A DNA stretch of 64,000 nt from Pseudarthrobacter sp. GA104 (GCF_009741265.1 NZ_WOWL01000001.1:4278001-4342000), one strand, 5' to 3'; counted from the first letter of the stretch, positions 49,834-59,059 are shown. Translations and numbers: made by a program. The notes: generated from the letters alone by a model not told the origin.

Positions 49834-50619
49834 ATGACTCTTCCCCGCATACCCGCACACACCTCCCACCACCCCGACCGGTATATCGACGTGAAAACCG
49901 GCCTCGGCTACTCCGTCTGCCAGGACGCCGGAGCCGAGGATCCGCGACAGCGCATCGGCGATGAGCACGCTGCTCTTTTCACCTACCGCGGTCCCCGCGG
50001 TGACGCTGATGCTGTTCCCGACAACGTCGCCGCGCAGGCCTTCGACCGTTACTGGCAGAAGACCAACGACGAGGACAAAGCTCTCAACCTGACCCGCCGT
50101 TATCTGGCTCTCTTCCACCCCGAGAAGAAGATCGCCGTGACGATCAGCACCATCCGGGGCCCCTCCCAAGGTGACTGGCGTGAAGTCTTCGTCGCCGTCT
50201 CAGACGGTTATGGTAAGCCGGAGAACCACGTCGAAGAGTTCAGCATGTGGGCATTCGGCGATGTGTGGATCGTCATCCCCGACGGTAAGGCAGGCATCTC
50301 CGGCATTTACGCCGAAGACGCCGAAGCAGCTCTGACTTACTTCCGCGAAAACTTCGAAGACGACACACCGCTGGATACAGAGAGCAGTAATGCGCTCATC
50401 CCGCTCACGACCGGTGGCCCCTACCGGGTGAGTTGGTCAATTGACGGGGAGGAAGACTTCTCGCCGGCGCAGGTCGCGGCCTGGCAACAGAACTTTCGTC
50501 GCGGAGCACACCAGCCAAACCCCGACGAAGCATGTGTCTTCACAGTCCTGGACCAGACCACGGGCCGGAGCGTCGACATCGATTTGAGCGACGCCCGGTT
50601 CGCGCATCTGTTCCGCTGA
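49834..50619 (+). CDS. hypothetical protein
   Basis: 261 residues; ATG after GAAGGACC. Mixed alpha/beta with aromatic-rich strands (EEFSMWAFGDVWIVIPDG; PYRVSWSIDGEEDFS). No family recognised. It has a hairpin of the dispersed type just after its stop. Confidence 0.62.
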   Translation: MTLPRIPAHTSHHPDRYIDVKTGLGYSVCQDAGAEDPRQRIGDEHAALFTYRGPRGDADAVPDNVAAQAFDRYWQKTNDEDKALNLTRRYLALFHPEKKIAVTISTIRGPSQGDWREVFVAVSDGYGKPENHVEEFSMWAFGDVWIVIPDGKAGISGIYAEDAEAALTYFRENFEDDTPLDTESSNALIPLTTGGPYRVSWSIDGEEDFSPAQVAAWQQNFRRGAHQPNPDEACVFTVLDQTTGRSVDIDLSDARFAHLFR

Positions 50620-50630
50620 TCCTTGATCCT

Positions 50631-50653
50631 GACTTCGCCATGGCGAAGTCCGG
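50631..50653 (+). repeat. dispersed leader hairpin, four-base-loop variant (copy 12)
   Basis: Arms GACTTCGC and GCGAAGTC around loop CATG, then CGGG. Located 24 nt upstream of the next start. Sequence differs wholly from other copies while the stem-loop-CGG layout is the same. Confidence 0.5.
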
Positions 50654-50676
50654 GCTCCACCACAGAAGGAACCACC

Positions 50677-50835
50677 ATGTCGCGCATCGATTGCCGCACA
50701 GTCTCAAGGTTCGAGCAGGGAAAGCAATACATCCATCCAAACGCCACCGATGCCGGGACTTGCTCAGATGGCTGCTGCGACAAGTACGTCTGCCCTGACT
50801 GCAATACCCGCTTCACGGTGGAAGCACCGCAATGA
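50677..50835 (+). CDS. small cysteine-rich protein
   Basis: 52 residues; ATG after AGAAGGA. Cys at GTCSDGCCDKYVCPDC suggests a zinc ribbon or knuckle. No further match. Confidence 0.6.
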   Translation: MSRIDCRTVSRFEQGKQYIHPNATDAGTCSDGCCDKYVCPDCNTRFTVEAPQ

Positions 50836-50861
50836 CCGGCCCCTGACAGGAGGAGGCTCTG

Positions 50862-51302
50862 ATGCCTGACACCGAAACACCCCTCCAAATTGTGCTTAGT
50901 GCCGACGGAGCCAAGGACCTCTCCTGGCAAGAGAACGCGCTGTGCACACAGATCGACCCTGAGCTCTTCTTCCCGGAAAAAGGCCAGTCCCCACGCGACG
51001 CCAGGAAAATCTGCGCCAGCTGTGAAGTCCGCGAGCAGTGCCTCCAATGGGCTATGGCGACGAACCAGCGCCATGGTGTCTGGGGCGGTCTGACCAGCCA
51101 CGAACGGAGCATGCTTGCCCGGGCCGGCAACAAGACCAGGAGGCTCCGCACCGCGAAGAAAGCCATGCGGGAAGACACCATCGTCCAGCTGCACAAGGCC
51201 AGCGTTCCGGTCCCCGAAATCGCCCAGCGCTTCGAAATTACCGAACGATCCGTGCATCGCATCGTCAAGAAGGCCAGAGAACTCCAGAAACAGTCTGCAT
51301 AA
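50862..51302 (+). CDS. WhiB-family iron-sulfur regulator with added helix-turn-helix
   Basis: 146 residues; ATG after AGGAGG. The four iron-sulfur cysteines are Cys28, Cys51, Cys54 and Cys60 (ALCTQ; ICASCEVREQC), followed by GVWGGLT, the WhiB beta-turn. WhiB proteins contact the main sigma factor and DNA and respond to redox or NO. Beyond the usual ~85 residues there is a further ~55-residue tail with VPEIAQRFEITERSVHRIVK, a homeodomain-like helix-turn-helix, an unusual addition. It may regulate plasmid operons. Confidence 0.92.
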   Translation: MPDTETPLQIVLSADGAKDLSWQENALCTQIDPELFFPEKGQSPRDARKICASCEVREQCLQWAMATNQRHGVWGGLTSHERSMLARAGNKTRRLRTAKKAMREDTIVQLHKASVPVPEIAQRFEITERSVHRIVKKARELQKQSA

Positions 51303-51408
51303 AAGGCCGGCTTTTGACCCAGCGGAGCCATTCGCTCAGGTCTGTCCTGCCAACACACCCGCTATACACACACGTCCCCGAGCAGGGGAGAGAAGGAACT
51401 CCGATCCC

Positions 51409-51753
51409 ATGACACCCACCACGATGGGCGACCTGCCCAGAACCACACGTGTCGCACCAAAGATCACCGTCTACGGCCCGCCCGAGTGCCCCAATTGCGA
51501 CAAGGCTATGAAGCTGTTTGACCGCAAGGGCATCACCGCCACGAAAATCAGTGTGAGCGAGGGCGATGCGAACCATGTCTACGTCACGAAGACGCTCGGT
51601 TACGAGACTGCGCCGGTGGTCATCGTCGAACTTGAGAATGGACGTACCGTGCACTGGGGCGGCCACCGTCAGGACATGCTCACGGCGCTGGTGCGGCTGT
51701 GCACCACAGGCCTGAAGGCCGAGCAATATGAAGAGGAAGCGACCGCCTCCTGA
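51409..51753 (+). CDS. glutaredoxin/NrdH-like redoxin
   Basis: 114 residues from ATG 51409 (GAGAAGGAA upstream). Thioredoxin fold with active site PPECPNCDK (Cys27, Cys30), later TAPVVIVE with the cis-Pro, and GGHRQDML. NrdH-type redoxins supply electrons to ribonucleotide reductase; phages often carry them. An ATG at 51424 is an alternative start. Stop overlaps the next start (TGATG). Confidence 0.85.
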   Translation: MTPTTMGDLPRTTRVAPKITVYGPPECPNCDKAMKLFDRKGITATKISVSEGDANHVYVTKTLGYETAPVVIVELENGRTVHWGGHRQDMLTALVRLCTTGLKAEQYEEEATAS

Positions 51754-52076
51754 TGGCCGGGACTGAAAAGCGCCTGAGCCTCAAGATCACAGCCCGGCAG
51801 GCCAACTTTCTCCTCGACGCGCTCTACGACAAAACAGTCGAGACCGATCACTACCTGATCGGTTACCGCAACGACGAAAATCCCGGCCCACTGGACACCT
51901 GCTGCGACGCACACCTGGCTCGTTTCAAAGACCGTGCACGCCAGCGCGAGGCCCTCGTCGAACGGAAAACACAGCTTCAGGGCCTCATCACACTGATCGA
52001 AGCGCTGAAGCCGATGTCCGAGACATCTGACGAGCCTGAGCACGACCCGGAGAAATCCGACCATTCCAACGACTGA
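51753..52076 (+). CDS. hypothetical helical protein
   Basis: 107 residues coupled to the redoxin gene. Helical (RQANFLLDALYDKTVETDHY) with one CC pair and an acidic, His-containing tail. No family recognised. Confidence 0.6.
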   Translation: MAGTEKRLSLKITARQANFLLDALYDKTVETDHYLIGYRNDENPGPLDTCCDAHLARFKDRARQREALVERKTQLQGLITLIEALKPMSETSDEPEHDPEKSDHSND

Positions 52077-52108
52077 CAAGAACTGCGTCACGCCAAAGTC
52101 AGAGCTAC

Positions 52109-52222
52109 GGTCGGCAGAGCCGACCCGAGTCAAGAGATGAGAGGCCTCCGGAGCTGTCCCGGAGGCCTCGGCGCGGCTCATCGCCGCTCTCGGGCAGGGC
52201 ATGGTGTCCTGCCCGTTTCATC
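52109..52222 (+). repeat. leader hairpin copy 11 plus two further hairpins
   Basis: Copy 11: GGTCGGC / GCCGACC, loop AGA, then CGA (52109-52128). Then GAGGCCTCCGG / CCGGAGGCCTC (~52141-52170), probable terminator, and GGGCAGG / CCTGCCC (~52194-52217). All lie between the gene ending at 52076 and the start at 52290. Confidence 0.6.
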
Positions 52223-52289
52223 GCCAAAATCCTGCAGTCACTAATCTGACGAGGCCGAGCCGGGACCACGCGGCAAGAAGGAGCACCCC

Positions 52290-52742
52290 ATGCACCCCCG
52301 CATCGAAGACGAACACCTCGACGTCGGCCTCCTGCCGACGGTCGAGGTTGCCACGCGCACCGAAGCACATCTGGTCGAGCCTGTCCTCCGAGCGATCCAG
52401 GCGGCCGTCGCCGACTGCAGCGTCACCGCTGCCCAAACCTTCGCCGGCCGGATCTACGACCGTAAAGGCGTCGAGAACTGCGTCACCGCGTTCGGCAACG
52501 AGCCGAATCCGCGATACAGCTCCGAGCGCGATGATTTCTACCTGGAGATCGGCGTCCGCGTGCCCTATTACGCCAATGCTTCGGTGCTCCAGGAAATCCG
52601 AGCCGTCGAGACGCAATCGAATGAACAGCTGCTCCAGGAGGCCCGTGTCCTGCTCGCCGAGGCGAAAAAGCGCACGGCCGATGCGCAGGACGCCGAAGCC
52701 AAAATCCAGACCAGGATCGACCGGCTTACAAAGGAGGAATAG
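52290..52742 (+). CDS. hypothetical protein
   Basis: 150 residues; ATG after AAGAAGGAGC. The N-terminal ~100 residues are alpha/beta, the last 45 a Lys/Glu-rich coiled-coil helix (LLAEAKKRTADAQDAEAKIQ). Immediately upstream of the RarA gene. Confidence 0.6.
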   Translation: MHPRIEDEHLDVGLLPTVEVATRTEAHLVEPVLRAIQAAVADCSVTAAQTFAGRIYDRKGVENCVTAFGNEPNPRYSSERDDFYLEIGVRVPYYANASVLQEIRAVETQSNEQLLQEARVLLAEAKKRTADAQDAEAKIQTRIDRLTKEE

Positions 52743-52745
52743 CCC

Positions 52746-54032
52746 ATGAGTGGTAATCAACCCCTGGCCGCCCGCATGCGACCTATCTCTCTCGACCAGA
52801 TCGTAGGCCAGGCCCACCTGATCTTCCCTGGCTCACCGCTCGAGCTGCTCGCCGACGGTAAAGGTTCGACCTCGGTGTTGCTCTGGGGTCCTCCCGGCGT
52901 CGGAAAAACCACCATTGCCTCCGTCGTCGCTCACCGGACCAGCCGGCGCTTCGTCGAGCTCTCGGCTACATCCGCCGGTGTTGCTGATGTTCGCAAGACA
53001 CTAGCCGCGGCCCACAAGGCGCTCGAGAAGGGTGAGCAGACCCTGGTGTTCATCGACGAGATCCACCGCTTCTCCAAAGCCCAGCAGGACGTCCTGCTGC
53101 CCGCCGTCGAATCCGGCCTGATCTCCCTGATCGGAGCGACCACGGAGAACCCCAGCTTCTCCGTCAACTCCGCACTCATCTCCCGTTCGATCCTGCTGGT
53201 CCTGCGTCCCGTCGAGAACAGCGACGTTGTCATCCTGCTCTCACGGGCGCTGAAGGAAGATCCGGTGCTCTCAACGACCGGCATCGGCTTCGAAGATTCG
53301 GCTCTCGACATCATCGCCGATCTCTCCAGCGGAGATGTGCGCCAGGCCCTGAACCGTCTCGAAACAGCCATGGCCACTGCACAAGCGGCAGGGAAGCACA
53401 TCATCGACCGCGAGGTCCTTGAGCAGGTCACCGGGTTCGCGCTTCAGCGCTACGACCGTGACGGCGACCAGCACTACGACATCATTTCGGCGTTCATCAA
53501 GTCGCTGCGCGGCAGTGACCCGGATGCGGCGCTGCACTGGCTGGCCCGGATGATCGAGGCGGGGGAGGACCCCCGATTCATCGCCCGTCGGCTTGTCGTG
53601 CACGCCTCCGAAGACGTAGGCATGGCTGATCCTTCGGTATTGGGAATTGCCGTGGCCGCCGCCCAGGCTGTCCAACTGATCGGCCTGCCCGAAGCAAGGG
53701 TTAATCTTGCCCAGGCCACCATTGCCATCGCCACGGCCCCGAAGTCGAATGCGGCATACCGCGGCATCGATGCGGCACTGGCCGATGTCCGATCCGGACG
53801 CACCGGCGAAGTGCCCAGGCATTTGCGCGACTCGCACTACCCCGGAGCCAAAGCCCTCGGCCACGGAAAGAGCTATCTCTACCCGCACGACTTCGAGCAC
53901 GCAGTCGCCGTGCAGCAATACCTGCCCGATGCCGTCCTCGGCACGAAGTACTACCGACCCACAGTCAACGGCTTCGAGCAGACAGTCACCAACCGGCTTG
54001 CCTCCATCGCGGCCATGACCAGGAAGGAATGA
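52746..54032 (+). CDS. rarA: RarA/MgsA replication-associated recombination ATPase
   Basis: 428 residues, normal family length. MRPISLDQIVGQAHLI, Walker A WGPPGVGKTT (~46-55), Walker B LVFIDEIHRF (~100), sensor 1 LIGATTENPSF and the C-terminal RarA part (HWLARMIEAGEDPRFIARRL and GTKYYRP). Clamp-loader-like AAA+ tetramer acting at stalled forks. Chromosomal copies are usual; a plasmid copy suggests self-sufficient fork repair together with RecJ, SSB and the SNF2 helicase. Starts 3 bases after the preceding stop. Confidence 0.93.
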   Translation: MSGNQPLAARMRPISLDQIVGQAHLIFPGSPLELLADGKGSTSVLLWGPPGVGKTTIASVVAHRTSRRFVELSATSAGVADVRKTLAAAHKALEKGEQTLVFIDEIHRFSKAQQDVLLPAVESGLISLIGATTENPSFSVNSALISRSILLVLRPVENSDVVILLSRALKEDPVLSTTGIGFEDSALDIIADLSSGDVRQALNRLETAMATAQAAGKHIIDREVLEQVTGFALQRYDRDGDQHYDIISAFIKSLRGSDPDAALHWLARMIEAGEDPRFIARRLVVHASEDVGMADPSVLGIAVAAAQAVQLIGLPEARVNLAQATIAIATAPKSNAAYRGIDAALADVRSGRTGEVPRHLRDSHYPGAKALGHGKSYLYPHDFEHAVAVQQYLPDAVLGTKYYRPTVNGFEQTVTNRLASIAAMTRKE

Positions 54033-54367
54033 CCCATGTCAGAGACGCCGCACGATCGTTCGACCAAGCCCTTGCTGAGGATCTCGGCATCGAGATCGAC
54101 GTCGGGCTCGTCGAACTAAAACTTGGCTTTGCACTGGACCATCAGCGGATCAAGCGCGGCGAACAACATCTGATGGGCTATGTGCTCCTTGATCGGGAGC
54201 ACCACACCAACGCCGCCATCGTCTTTGCCACACCCGAGGAAGCCCGCCGGTCCCTGGACGGCCACCCGCTGATCGAGAACCTCCGCGAAGAAGATTGCAT
54301 CGACGCCCGGGTACCAGACCAACTGACTCTCTCCGACCTCGCCTCCCGCGAGGTCATCCTGCCCTGA
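54029..54367 (+). CDS. hypothetical protein
   Basis: 112 residues; ATGA overlap with rarA. LLDREHHTNAAIVFATPEEA suggests a small alpha/beta fold. No family recognised. Confidence 0.58.
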   Translation: MTHVRDAARSFDQALAEDLGIEIDVGLVELKLGFALDHQRIKRGEQHLMGYVLLDREHHTNAAIVFATPEEARRSLDGHPLIENLREEDCIDARVPDQLTLSDLASREVILP

Positions 54368-54395
54368 TCGCACCTCATCGCGAAGGAATTGAATC

Positions 54396-54743
54396 ATGAC
54401 CAGCACCGGCATCTTCACCCAATCAGCAGCGTCAATCCTGCAGGACGTCGAGGAGTTCTACTTCGGCGGCACGCTGCCGTGGTACCACGGCAGCAAGCTG
54501 ACCGAGGACGGCTCGCGCGTGCTGGTCACCCTGGACGACCCGGACAGTGACGACGAGTCCCGCACCAAGGACTACGAACTATCGGCTGCTCAAATCAAGG
54601 AGGCCTTCCGCGAGGCCAAACAGAAGGGATACAACCTCTGCTGCGCCGCAGACATCGAGGCCGAGCAACTGGGATTCGGTTGCGCCCAGGACCTCGACAT
54701 CATCCTGCAGACCGCATGCTACGGCGAGCTGGTCTTCGGCTGA
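54396..54743 (+). CDS. hypothetical acidic protein
   Basis: 115 residues; ATG after GCGAAGGAA. Pattern FGGTLPWYHGSKLTEDGSRV and CCAADIEAEQLGFGCAQDLD. No family recognised. Last gene before the first GTGGAA operator. Confidence 0.6.
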   Translation: MTSTGIFTQSAASILQDVEEFYFGGTLPWYHGSKLTEDGSRVLVTLDDPDSDDESRTKDYELSAAQIKEAFREAKQKGYNLCCAADIEAEQLGFGCAQDLDIILQTACYGELVFG

Positions 54744-54763
54744 CGGCCCACACGCCTTGACTT

Positions 54764-54789
54764 CCCTAGTGGAACTACTTCCACTAGGG
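54764..54789. promoter_or_regulatory. GTGGAA-TTCCAC operator 1
   Basis: Perfect 11-bp inverted repeat CCCTAGTGGAA (54764-54774) / TTCCACTAGGG (54779-54789), spacer CTAC. Upstream of the methyltransferase. Its core matches the operators at 59728 and 60299. Confidence 0.7.
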
Positions 54790-54906
54790 TGAAATATCGG
54801 AGCTGCCCTGTTGGGCCTGAGACCGCTCACAGCAGTCCTTGCTCTTATTCGAAGCCCAGCCTGCTCCCCTTCTTCGCACCCACCTCGATCGATAGGTTCC
54901 GATTAC

Positions 54907-55587
54907 ATGAACGACCAGGAAGTGCGCCGCGGCGCTGGTATCTACAGCAAACCCGTTCTTGGATTTTATGACCTGCTGGTCGTGAAATTCTCCAACTCGT
55001 TGGCCTGGCGATGCCCCAGCCGGCTCATGCTGGACCAATACAACCGTTGCATCCGATCCCGACATCTCGACGTCGGACCTGGCACCGGTTGGTACCTCGC
55101 CAAGGCCGACCTTCCCGATTCTGCTGAAATCACACTCATGGACCTCAACAAAAACAGCGTGGAACACGCCGCATCCAGGCTCACACACACGGAGGCAAGT
55201 CTCAGCAGTGTGACTGCGAATGTCCTCGAACCAATCCCCGAGGCACTGGGCCAATTCAGTTCCATCGCGGCGAACTACGTCTTTCACTGCGTCCCCGGCT
55301 CTTGGGAAGACAAAGGCGTGGCGTTCGAACACCTGGGGGAGCGGCTCACGGATGACGGTGTGCTGTTCGGCAGCACCATCCTCGGCGATGGCGTAAACCA
55401 CAACCTCGTAGGCCGTGGCTTCATGGCCCTGTACAACCGCATGGGCATCTTCCACAACCGGAAAGACGACGCTGCGGGGCTTGAGACCTCACTCCGACGT
55501 AGCTTCGGTCAAGTGAATGTCGAGATCGTCGGCACCGTGGCAGTGTTCAGTGCGCGGGAGCCGTTGCGAAATGTCGAAGCTGGATAG
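54907..55587 (+). CDS. class I SAM-dependent methyltransferase
   Basis: 226 residues from ATG 54907; codons before it have no ribosome site and read poorly. SAM motif I LDVGPGTGWYL (~52-62), post-I Asp in LMDLNKN, then TANVLEPI and the motif FSSIAANYVFHCVPG. The opening YSKPVLGFYDLLVVKFSN is shared with a family of small-molecule or natural-product-type methyltransferases. Substrate unknown. The palindromic operator upstream places it in the ImmA/XRE regulon. Confidence 0.82.
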   Translation: MNDQEVRRGAGIYSKPVLGFYDLLVVKFSNSLAWRCPSRLMLDQYNRCIRSRHLDVGPGTGWYLAKADLPDSAEITLMDLNKNSVEHAASRLTHTEASLSSVTANVLEPIPEALGQFSSIAANYVFHCVPGSWEDKGVAFEHLGERLTDDGVLFGSTILGDGVNHNLVGRGFMALYNRMGIFHNRKDDAAGLETSLRRSFGQVNVEIVGTVAVFSAREPLRNVEAG

Positions 55588-55668
55588 CAGGACACTTTGC
55601 CTCAAATCTCCTGGGATTCCGCCGCCAATCGCCCAAGCTGAGACACCGGCGGATGAGGGTAGACTCAG

Positions 55669-56754
55669 CTAAAAATCAAGCCTGACCACTGCATCCCGCC
55701 CCTCAACACCGGACCTGACGCCGGTAGCAGTAATGCTCACATTCTGCACGGAACCGTCGACCCGGCGAAGGGCAAATTTCATTGATTGAGCGCGGACAGT
55801 ATCGGTCGCTGCCGCCGCAATGAACGCATGCAGCTCACCTGCATCATCGATAGCGAACTCTCCAAGACCACCGACGTGCCCAAAGTCTTCCCGACGCCAC
55901 GATGGCGAAGTCATCAATACATCAAGGGTCGCAGCATCGATCACAGCCATCGGTTCCTTGGCCAGAGCCATCACCCCGCGCAGAACGTCATCGACACGAC
56001 CTGCATTGGCGTCTTGCTCGAATGCCATGTCATGGAAGGTCTCCGGGGCATCGTAGCTGAAGCCCTGCAGGAAGATCTTGTCGTCATTGGGTTCAATCGG
56101 CGGAATGACGCCGACCAGACGCAGGTGTCGGCGTCCCTGTGAAGTCGATCCGTAGCCGGTGACGATGTTATACGTCAGGCACCGCACCTTACCTGTGACG
56201 CCCATAAGTCCGTCCTGGATCCCGTCGCGAATCAGGCTGCTCACCCTCATCTGATCAGACTGGTCAATGAGCTCGCTTGCCCATTCCCCGGCCTCCCAGT
56301 AACCCGTGCGCTGCTGGGCTACAGAGGGATCAACGTCATAGATATGGAAGAGGTTACGGTCCCAGTATGTGCGTCGGCGTAGCGTGGGCTGCCCTTCGGA
56401 ATCACGCTCAATCTCCCATTCCCAGACTCCGACCAGGGGAGGCTCGGGCAGCGGATCACTCGCTTTGGCCACACCTGCAAGAACACCGAGCACCGTGGCG
56501 GTCCGGGGCGACAGGACGGGCCGCAGCTCAACAGCCCATTGCTCACCAGCGTGAGAGACAGTCTCCGATAGTGCACTGCCGGTGCGCATCGCCTGAGCGA
56601 TGCGGTTCTCATCAAGAAGAAGACGCCTGGGGATTGCGCGCGTGGGCTTTCGGGCAGAGACAGGCCCGCAGGGCTTGTCATCCACCAGAACGAGCTGCCT
56701 GCCGTCGTATCCGCAAAAAAGGCCCCAGGATCCTACGTCCAGCTGGACCTGCAT
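55669..56754 (-). CDS. GAF/PAS-like sensor protein (DUF5593 type)
   Basis: 361 residues, leftward. Features of an actinobacterial family with a degenerate sensor domain: GVWEWEIERDSEGQPTLRRR, YWEAGEWASELIDQSDQMRV, and a C-terminal PAS-like repeat (VIDAATLDVLMTSPSW; FALRRVDGSVQNVSITATG). No output domain or membrane helix, so it probably senses a ligand and acts through a partner. It is found next to ImmA/XRE-type loci in my recollection, consistent with this context. Confidence 0.65.
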   Translation of the reverse strand: MQVQLDVGSWGLFCGYDGRQLVLVDDKPCGPVSARKPTRAIPRRLLLDENRIAQAMRTGSALSETVSHAGEQWAVELRPVLSPRTATVLGVLAGVAKASDPLPEPPLVGVWEWEIERDSEGQPTLRRRTYWDRNLFHIYDVDPSVAQQRTGYWEAGEWASELIDQSDQMRVSSLIRDGIQDGLMGVTGKVRCLTYNIVTGYGSTSQGRRHLRLVGVIPPIEPNDDKIFLQGFSYDAPETFHDMAFEQDANAGRVDDVLRGVMALAKEPMAVIDAATLDVLMTSPSWRREDFGHVGGLGEFAIDDAGELHAFIAAAATDTVRAQSMKFALRRVDGSVQNVSITATGVRSGVEGRDAVVRLDF

Positions 56755-56799
56755 GATCAGATCCCGCCCGAGACCTGAACAGTGGCCTCCGGCATGTAC

Positions 56800-57230
56800 A
56801 TGTTTTCGGCCGTGTGGCTCATTGTCGAAGCCATCGCCTCCGCCGTTCCGAACCGCCCCAGCGGGCTACCCTCGGTCTTTGCCATCCGTGCCCCTCCGCA
56901 ACATCAGTCATCATGTCCGTATTCGTGGCCCCGGGGGCAATCACGTTCACCCGGTGTTCCGGCTGCATTTTCCCTGACCATTGATCGGGCAACGCTTCCA
57001 GAGCCCCTGTGAAGCAGTGTAATTGCACGGACCGACAACGCTGTACTTCACGGACATCGATATCACGAGAACTGTTGAAACGTTGCGCTTCCTCAGTATC
57101 TGACTCAGGACTGATTTGCACACCTTCGCCCCGGCAGGCCCCGGCCGTCCGGTATCGCGGGTGAGCGGTTCCCGGACGCTTGCTGCTCCGATCCCGCGAT
57201 CGCACCGATCGCCGGGGCAGTTGCTCCGGT
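56800..57230 (-). pseudogene. short-chain dehydrogenase remnant
   Basis: On the minus strand, pieces in different frames read NYTASQG (the YxxxK region with Lys lost), GALEALPDQWSGKMQPEHRV and VIAPGATNTDMM, the C-terminal landmarks of classical short-chain dehydrogenases. Several frameshifts; no start. It fills most of the 625-bp gap 56755-57380. Confidence 0.6.
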
Positions 57231-57262
57231 GCCTGCTTGTGTCGTTTCTTGATTTTCCGTCA

Positions 57263-57303
57263 TTTGTCACAGGTAAGACAAAACCTGTACCGTATGTGAC
57301 AAA
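57263..57303. promoter_or_regulatory. inverted repeat TTTGTCACA...TGTGACAAA
   Basis: Perfect 9-bp arms at 57263-57271 and 57295-57303 in an AT-rich stretch, 80 bp upstream of the ImmA gene and downstream end of the dehydrogenase remnant's promoter side. It looks like a TetR-type operator left over from that gene, now placed before the peptidase. Confidence 0.45.
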
Positions 57304-57380
57304 GTAAAATACGGGACTGTACCCCTGCGTTGGCAAACGCCAGGCGGTGTCCGCTCTTCTCTCCACCAGAGGAAACGCTG

Positions 57381-57938
57381 ATGCCTGCCTTCAATCCACT
57401 TGCCCGCAATATCGTCAAGCTGCGGCCCTTGCGGTTCAACCGCTCACCCTTCGCCAAGCTCCGGCACGGGACCGCTGCCATCGTTGGTGCCACCAGCTGT
57501 GCCTCAGACCGCCAACTCGACACATTCGACTGGCCCGCTGAGCCCACCCTCGAGTCCCTCGGCCAGGCCATCGCTGCAGCACGTGACCTCGAAATCTTGA
57601 TCAGACCTATCCCTGAAGAGATGCGCCACCAGGAGATCAGCGGCCTCACCACCGTGATCGGACGTGTGGCACACGTGTTCTACGACCCCGAACTCTCACC
57701 TCTCAACAAGGAGCTGACGATCTTCCACGAGTACGCCCACATCCTGCACGGCGACGTCCGGGCCGACTCCGACTGCACGCATATGCGCAGCATTTTCGAC
57801 GACCCCGTAGAGAAGCGGGCCGAAACCACCGGCATGCGACTGATGGATGCTTTGCACCGCCGGCAGCGGGCATCCGAAAAGCGGAATGGGTCTGAAGCCC
57901 TCGCTTTCCTGTCTGGATCAGACGAGAACGGCCTCTGA
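57381..57938 (+). CDS. ImmA/IrrE-family metallopeptidase
   Basis: 185 residues; ATG after AGAGGAAA. The zinc-binding motif is HEYAHILHGD (HExxH, ~117) with a downstream acidic residue in KRAETTGMRLMDAL. ImmA-type peptidases cleave or inactivate an XRE repressor on signal, switching on mobile-element genes or membrane stress genes. The XRE gene lies four genes on and the operators match. Stop overlaps the next start. Confidence 0.87.
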   Translation: MPAFNPLARNIVKLRPLRFNRSPFAKLRHGTAAIVGATSCASDRQLDTFDWPAEPTLESLGQAIAAARDLEILIRPIPEEMRHQEISGLTTVIGRVAHVFYDPELSPLNKELTIFHEYAHILHGDVRADSDCTHMRSIFDDPVEKRAETTGMRLMDALHRRQRASEKRNGSEALAFLSGSDENGL

Positions 57939-59059
57939 TGGCCGAGATCGTCATCGTCGGCATCACGATGGGCCTGATCGTGATCGTCTCCGCCCTGTAC
58001 AAGGGACGTCGACGCCGGGTCAACCTGCTGCGGATCACCTGCGTGGCTCTCTTCGTCGCCACGTTCTGCCGTGGCATGGAGCCTCCCATCGATGGACCCG
58101 CTGTTGACCTCATCAAACGCATCGCCATCCTGACCGCCCAGGCCTCGGTTGCTCTGCTCATCCTTACATTCCGCGCGACTCCGCTCTCGGAGCGCACAAC
58201 CCGATTCGTCTACTTCTTCACCGGGCTCGTCGCCCTGGGGGAGACCGTGCTGGTCTGGTTCATTCCCGTCCACGCCGACGGCACTCTGTACCACCGGACC
58301 GACATCGACGATGCCCTTGCCCAAGGACGGGCCTGGGCCCTCGTCTCCTACAACTTCCTGTACCTGAGTGCATTTGCCGCAGCGACCATCGTCGTCGCAG
58401 TCGGCTGTTGGAGCACCATGACCCAGAGAAACCAACCGTTCGCTGCCCGCCTCCCTGTCGCATTCGTCTTTTCCGGAGCCATCGGCTCTGCCCTGTTCAT
58501 CGGCTCATCGCTCCTGGACTTGTTTGGCCACGCGGTCCTCGGCGGATCAGAAGTAAGGACCCAACTGCTCGTCGCCGTTGTCAGCTTCTTCTTCATCGGT
58601 CTCGCCACGGGTGTCATCCGCCGCATCAGCATCGAGGTACGGAAGAAGCTGGCGCTCCGCCTCGCGCACGAGGTCGTCGTTCCCCTGTGGCGGACGACGA
58701 CGACGCTCCACCCCGACGTCAGGCTCCCGCCGGAAGACCAGCAGGAGTTTGACCAATTGATGACACTGTCGAGACTCACGATCGAGACCCACGACGCTCT
58801 CAGGCTCATTCGCGAGGACGATGACCCCGCCCTGGAGCCGCTGCACAAGCAACACCCCGAGGATCCGGATCTGTCGGCAGGGTTGGTGCGCCACCTCAGC
58901 GGCGAGAATTCCGTGCCCCGGCTCGGATGGTTCACCGTGGCGCTGAGCCGACTGCGCACCCTTAGGCTGAAGGACGACGAAAACCTGGCCACCTCTGTAC
59001 AGAGTCTTTACGAGATCAGAGTCGCGGTGAGCGCCATGAATGAACAGGACAGCCGATGA
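57938..59059 (+). CDS. seven-helix membrane protein of the MAB_1171c / DUF6545 type
   Basis: 373 residues: about seven membrane helices in residues 1-225, then a soluble helical domain (IRRISIEVRKKLALRLAHEV). Such proteins are regularly encoded between an ImmA-type peptidase and an XRE regulator in actinobacteria; they are annotated as putative transporters but a sensor role is equally possible. Coupled to the peptidase gene. Confidence 0.72.
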   Translation: MAEIVIVGITMGLIVIVSALYKGRRRRVNLLRITCVALFVATFCRGMEPPIDGPAVDLIKRIAILTAQASVALLILTFRATPLSERTTRFVYFFTGLVALGETVLVWFIPVHADGTLYHRTDIDDALAQGRAWALVSYNFLYLSAFAAATIVVAVGCWSTMTQRNQPFAARLPVAFVFSGAIGSALFIGSSLLDLFGHAVLGGSEVRTQLLVAVVSFFFIGLATGVIRRISIEVRKKLALRLAHEVVVPLWRTTTTLHPDVRLPPEDQQEFDQLMTLSRLTIETHDALRLIREDDDPALEPLHKQHPEDPDLSAGLVRHLSGENSVPRLGWFTVALSRLRTLRLKDDENLATSVQSLYEIRVAVSAMNEQDSR

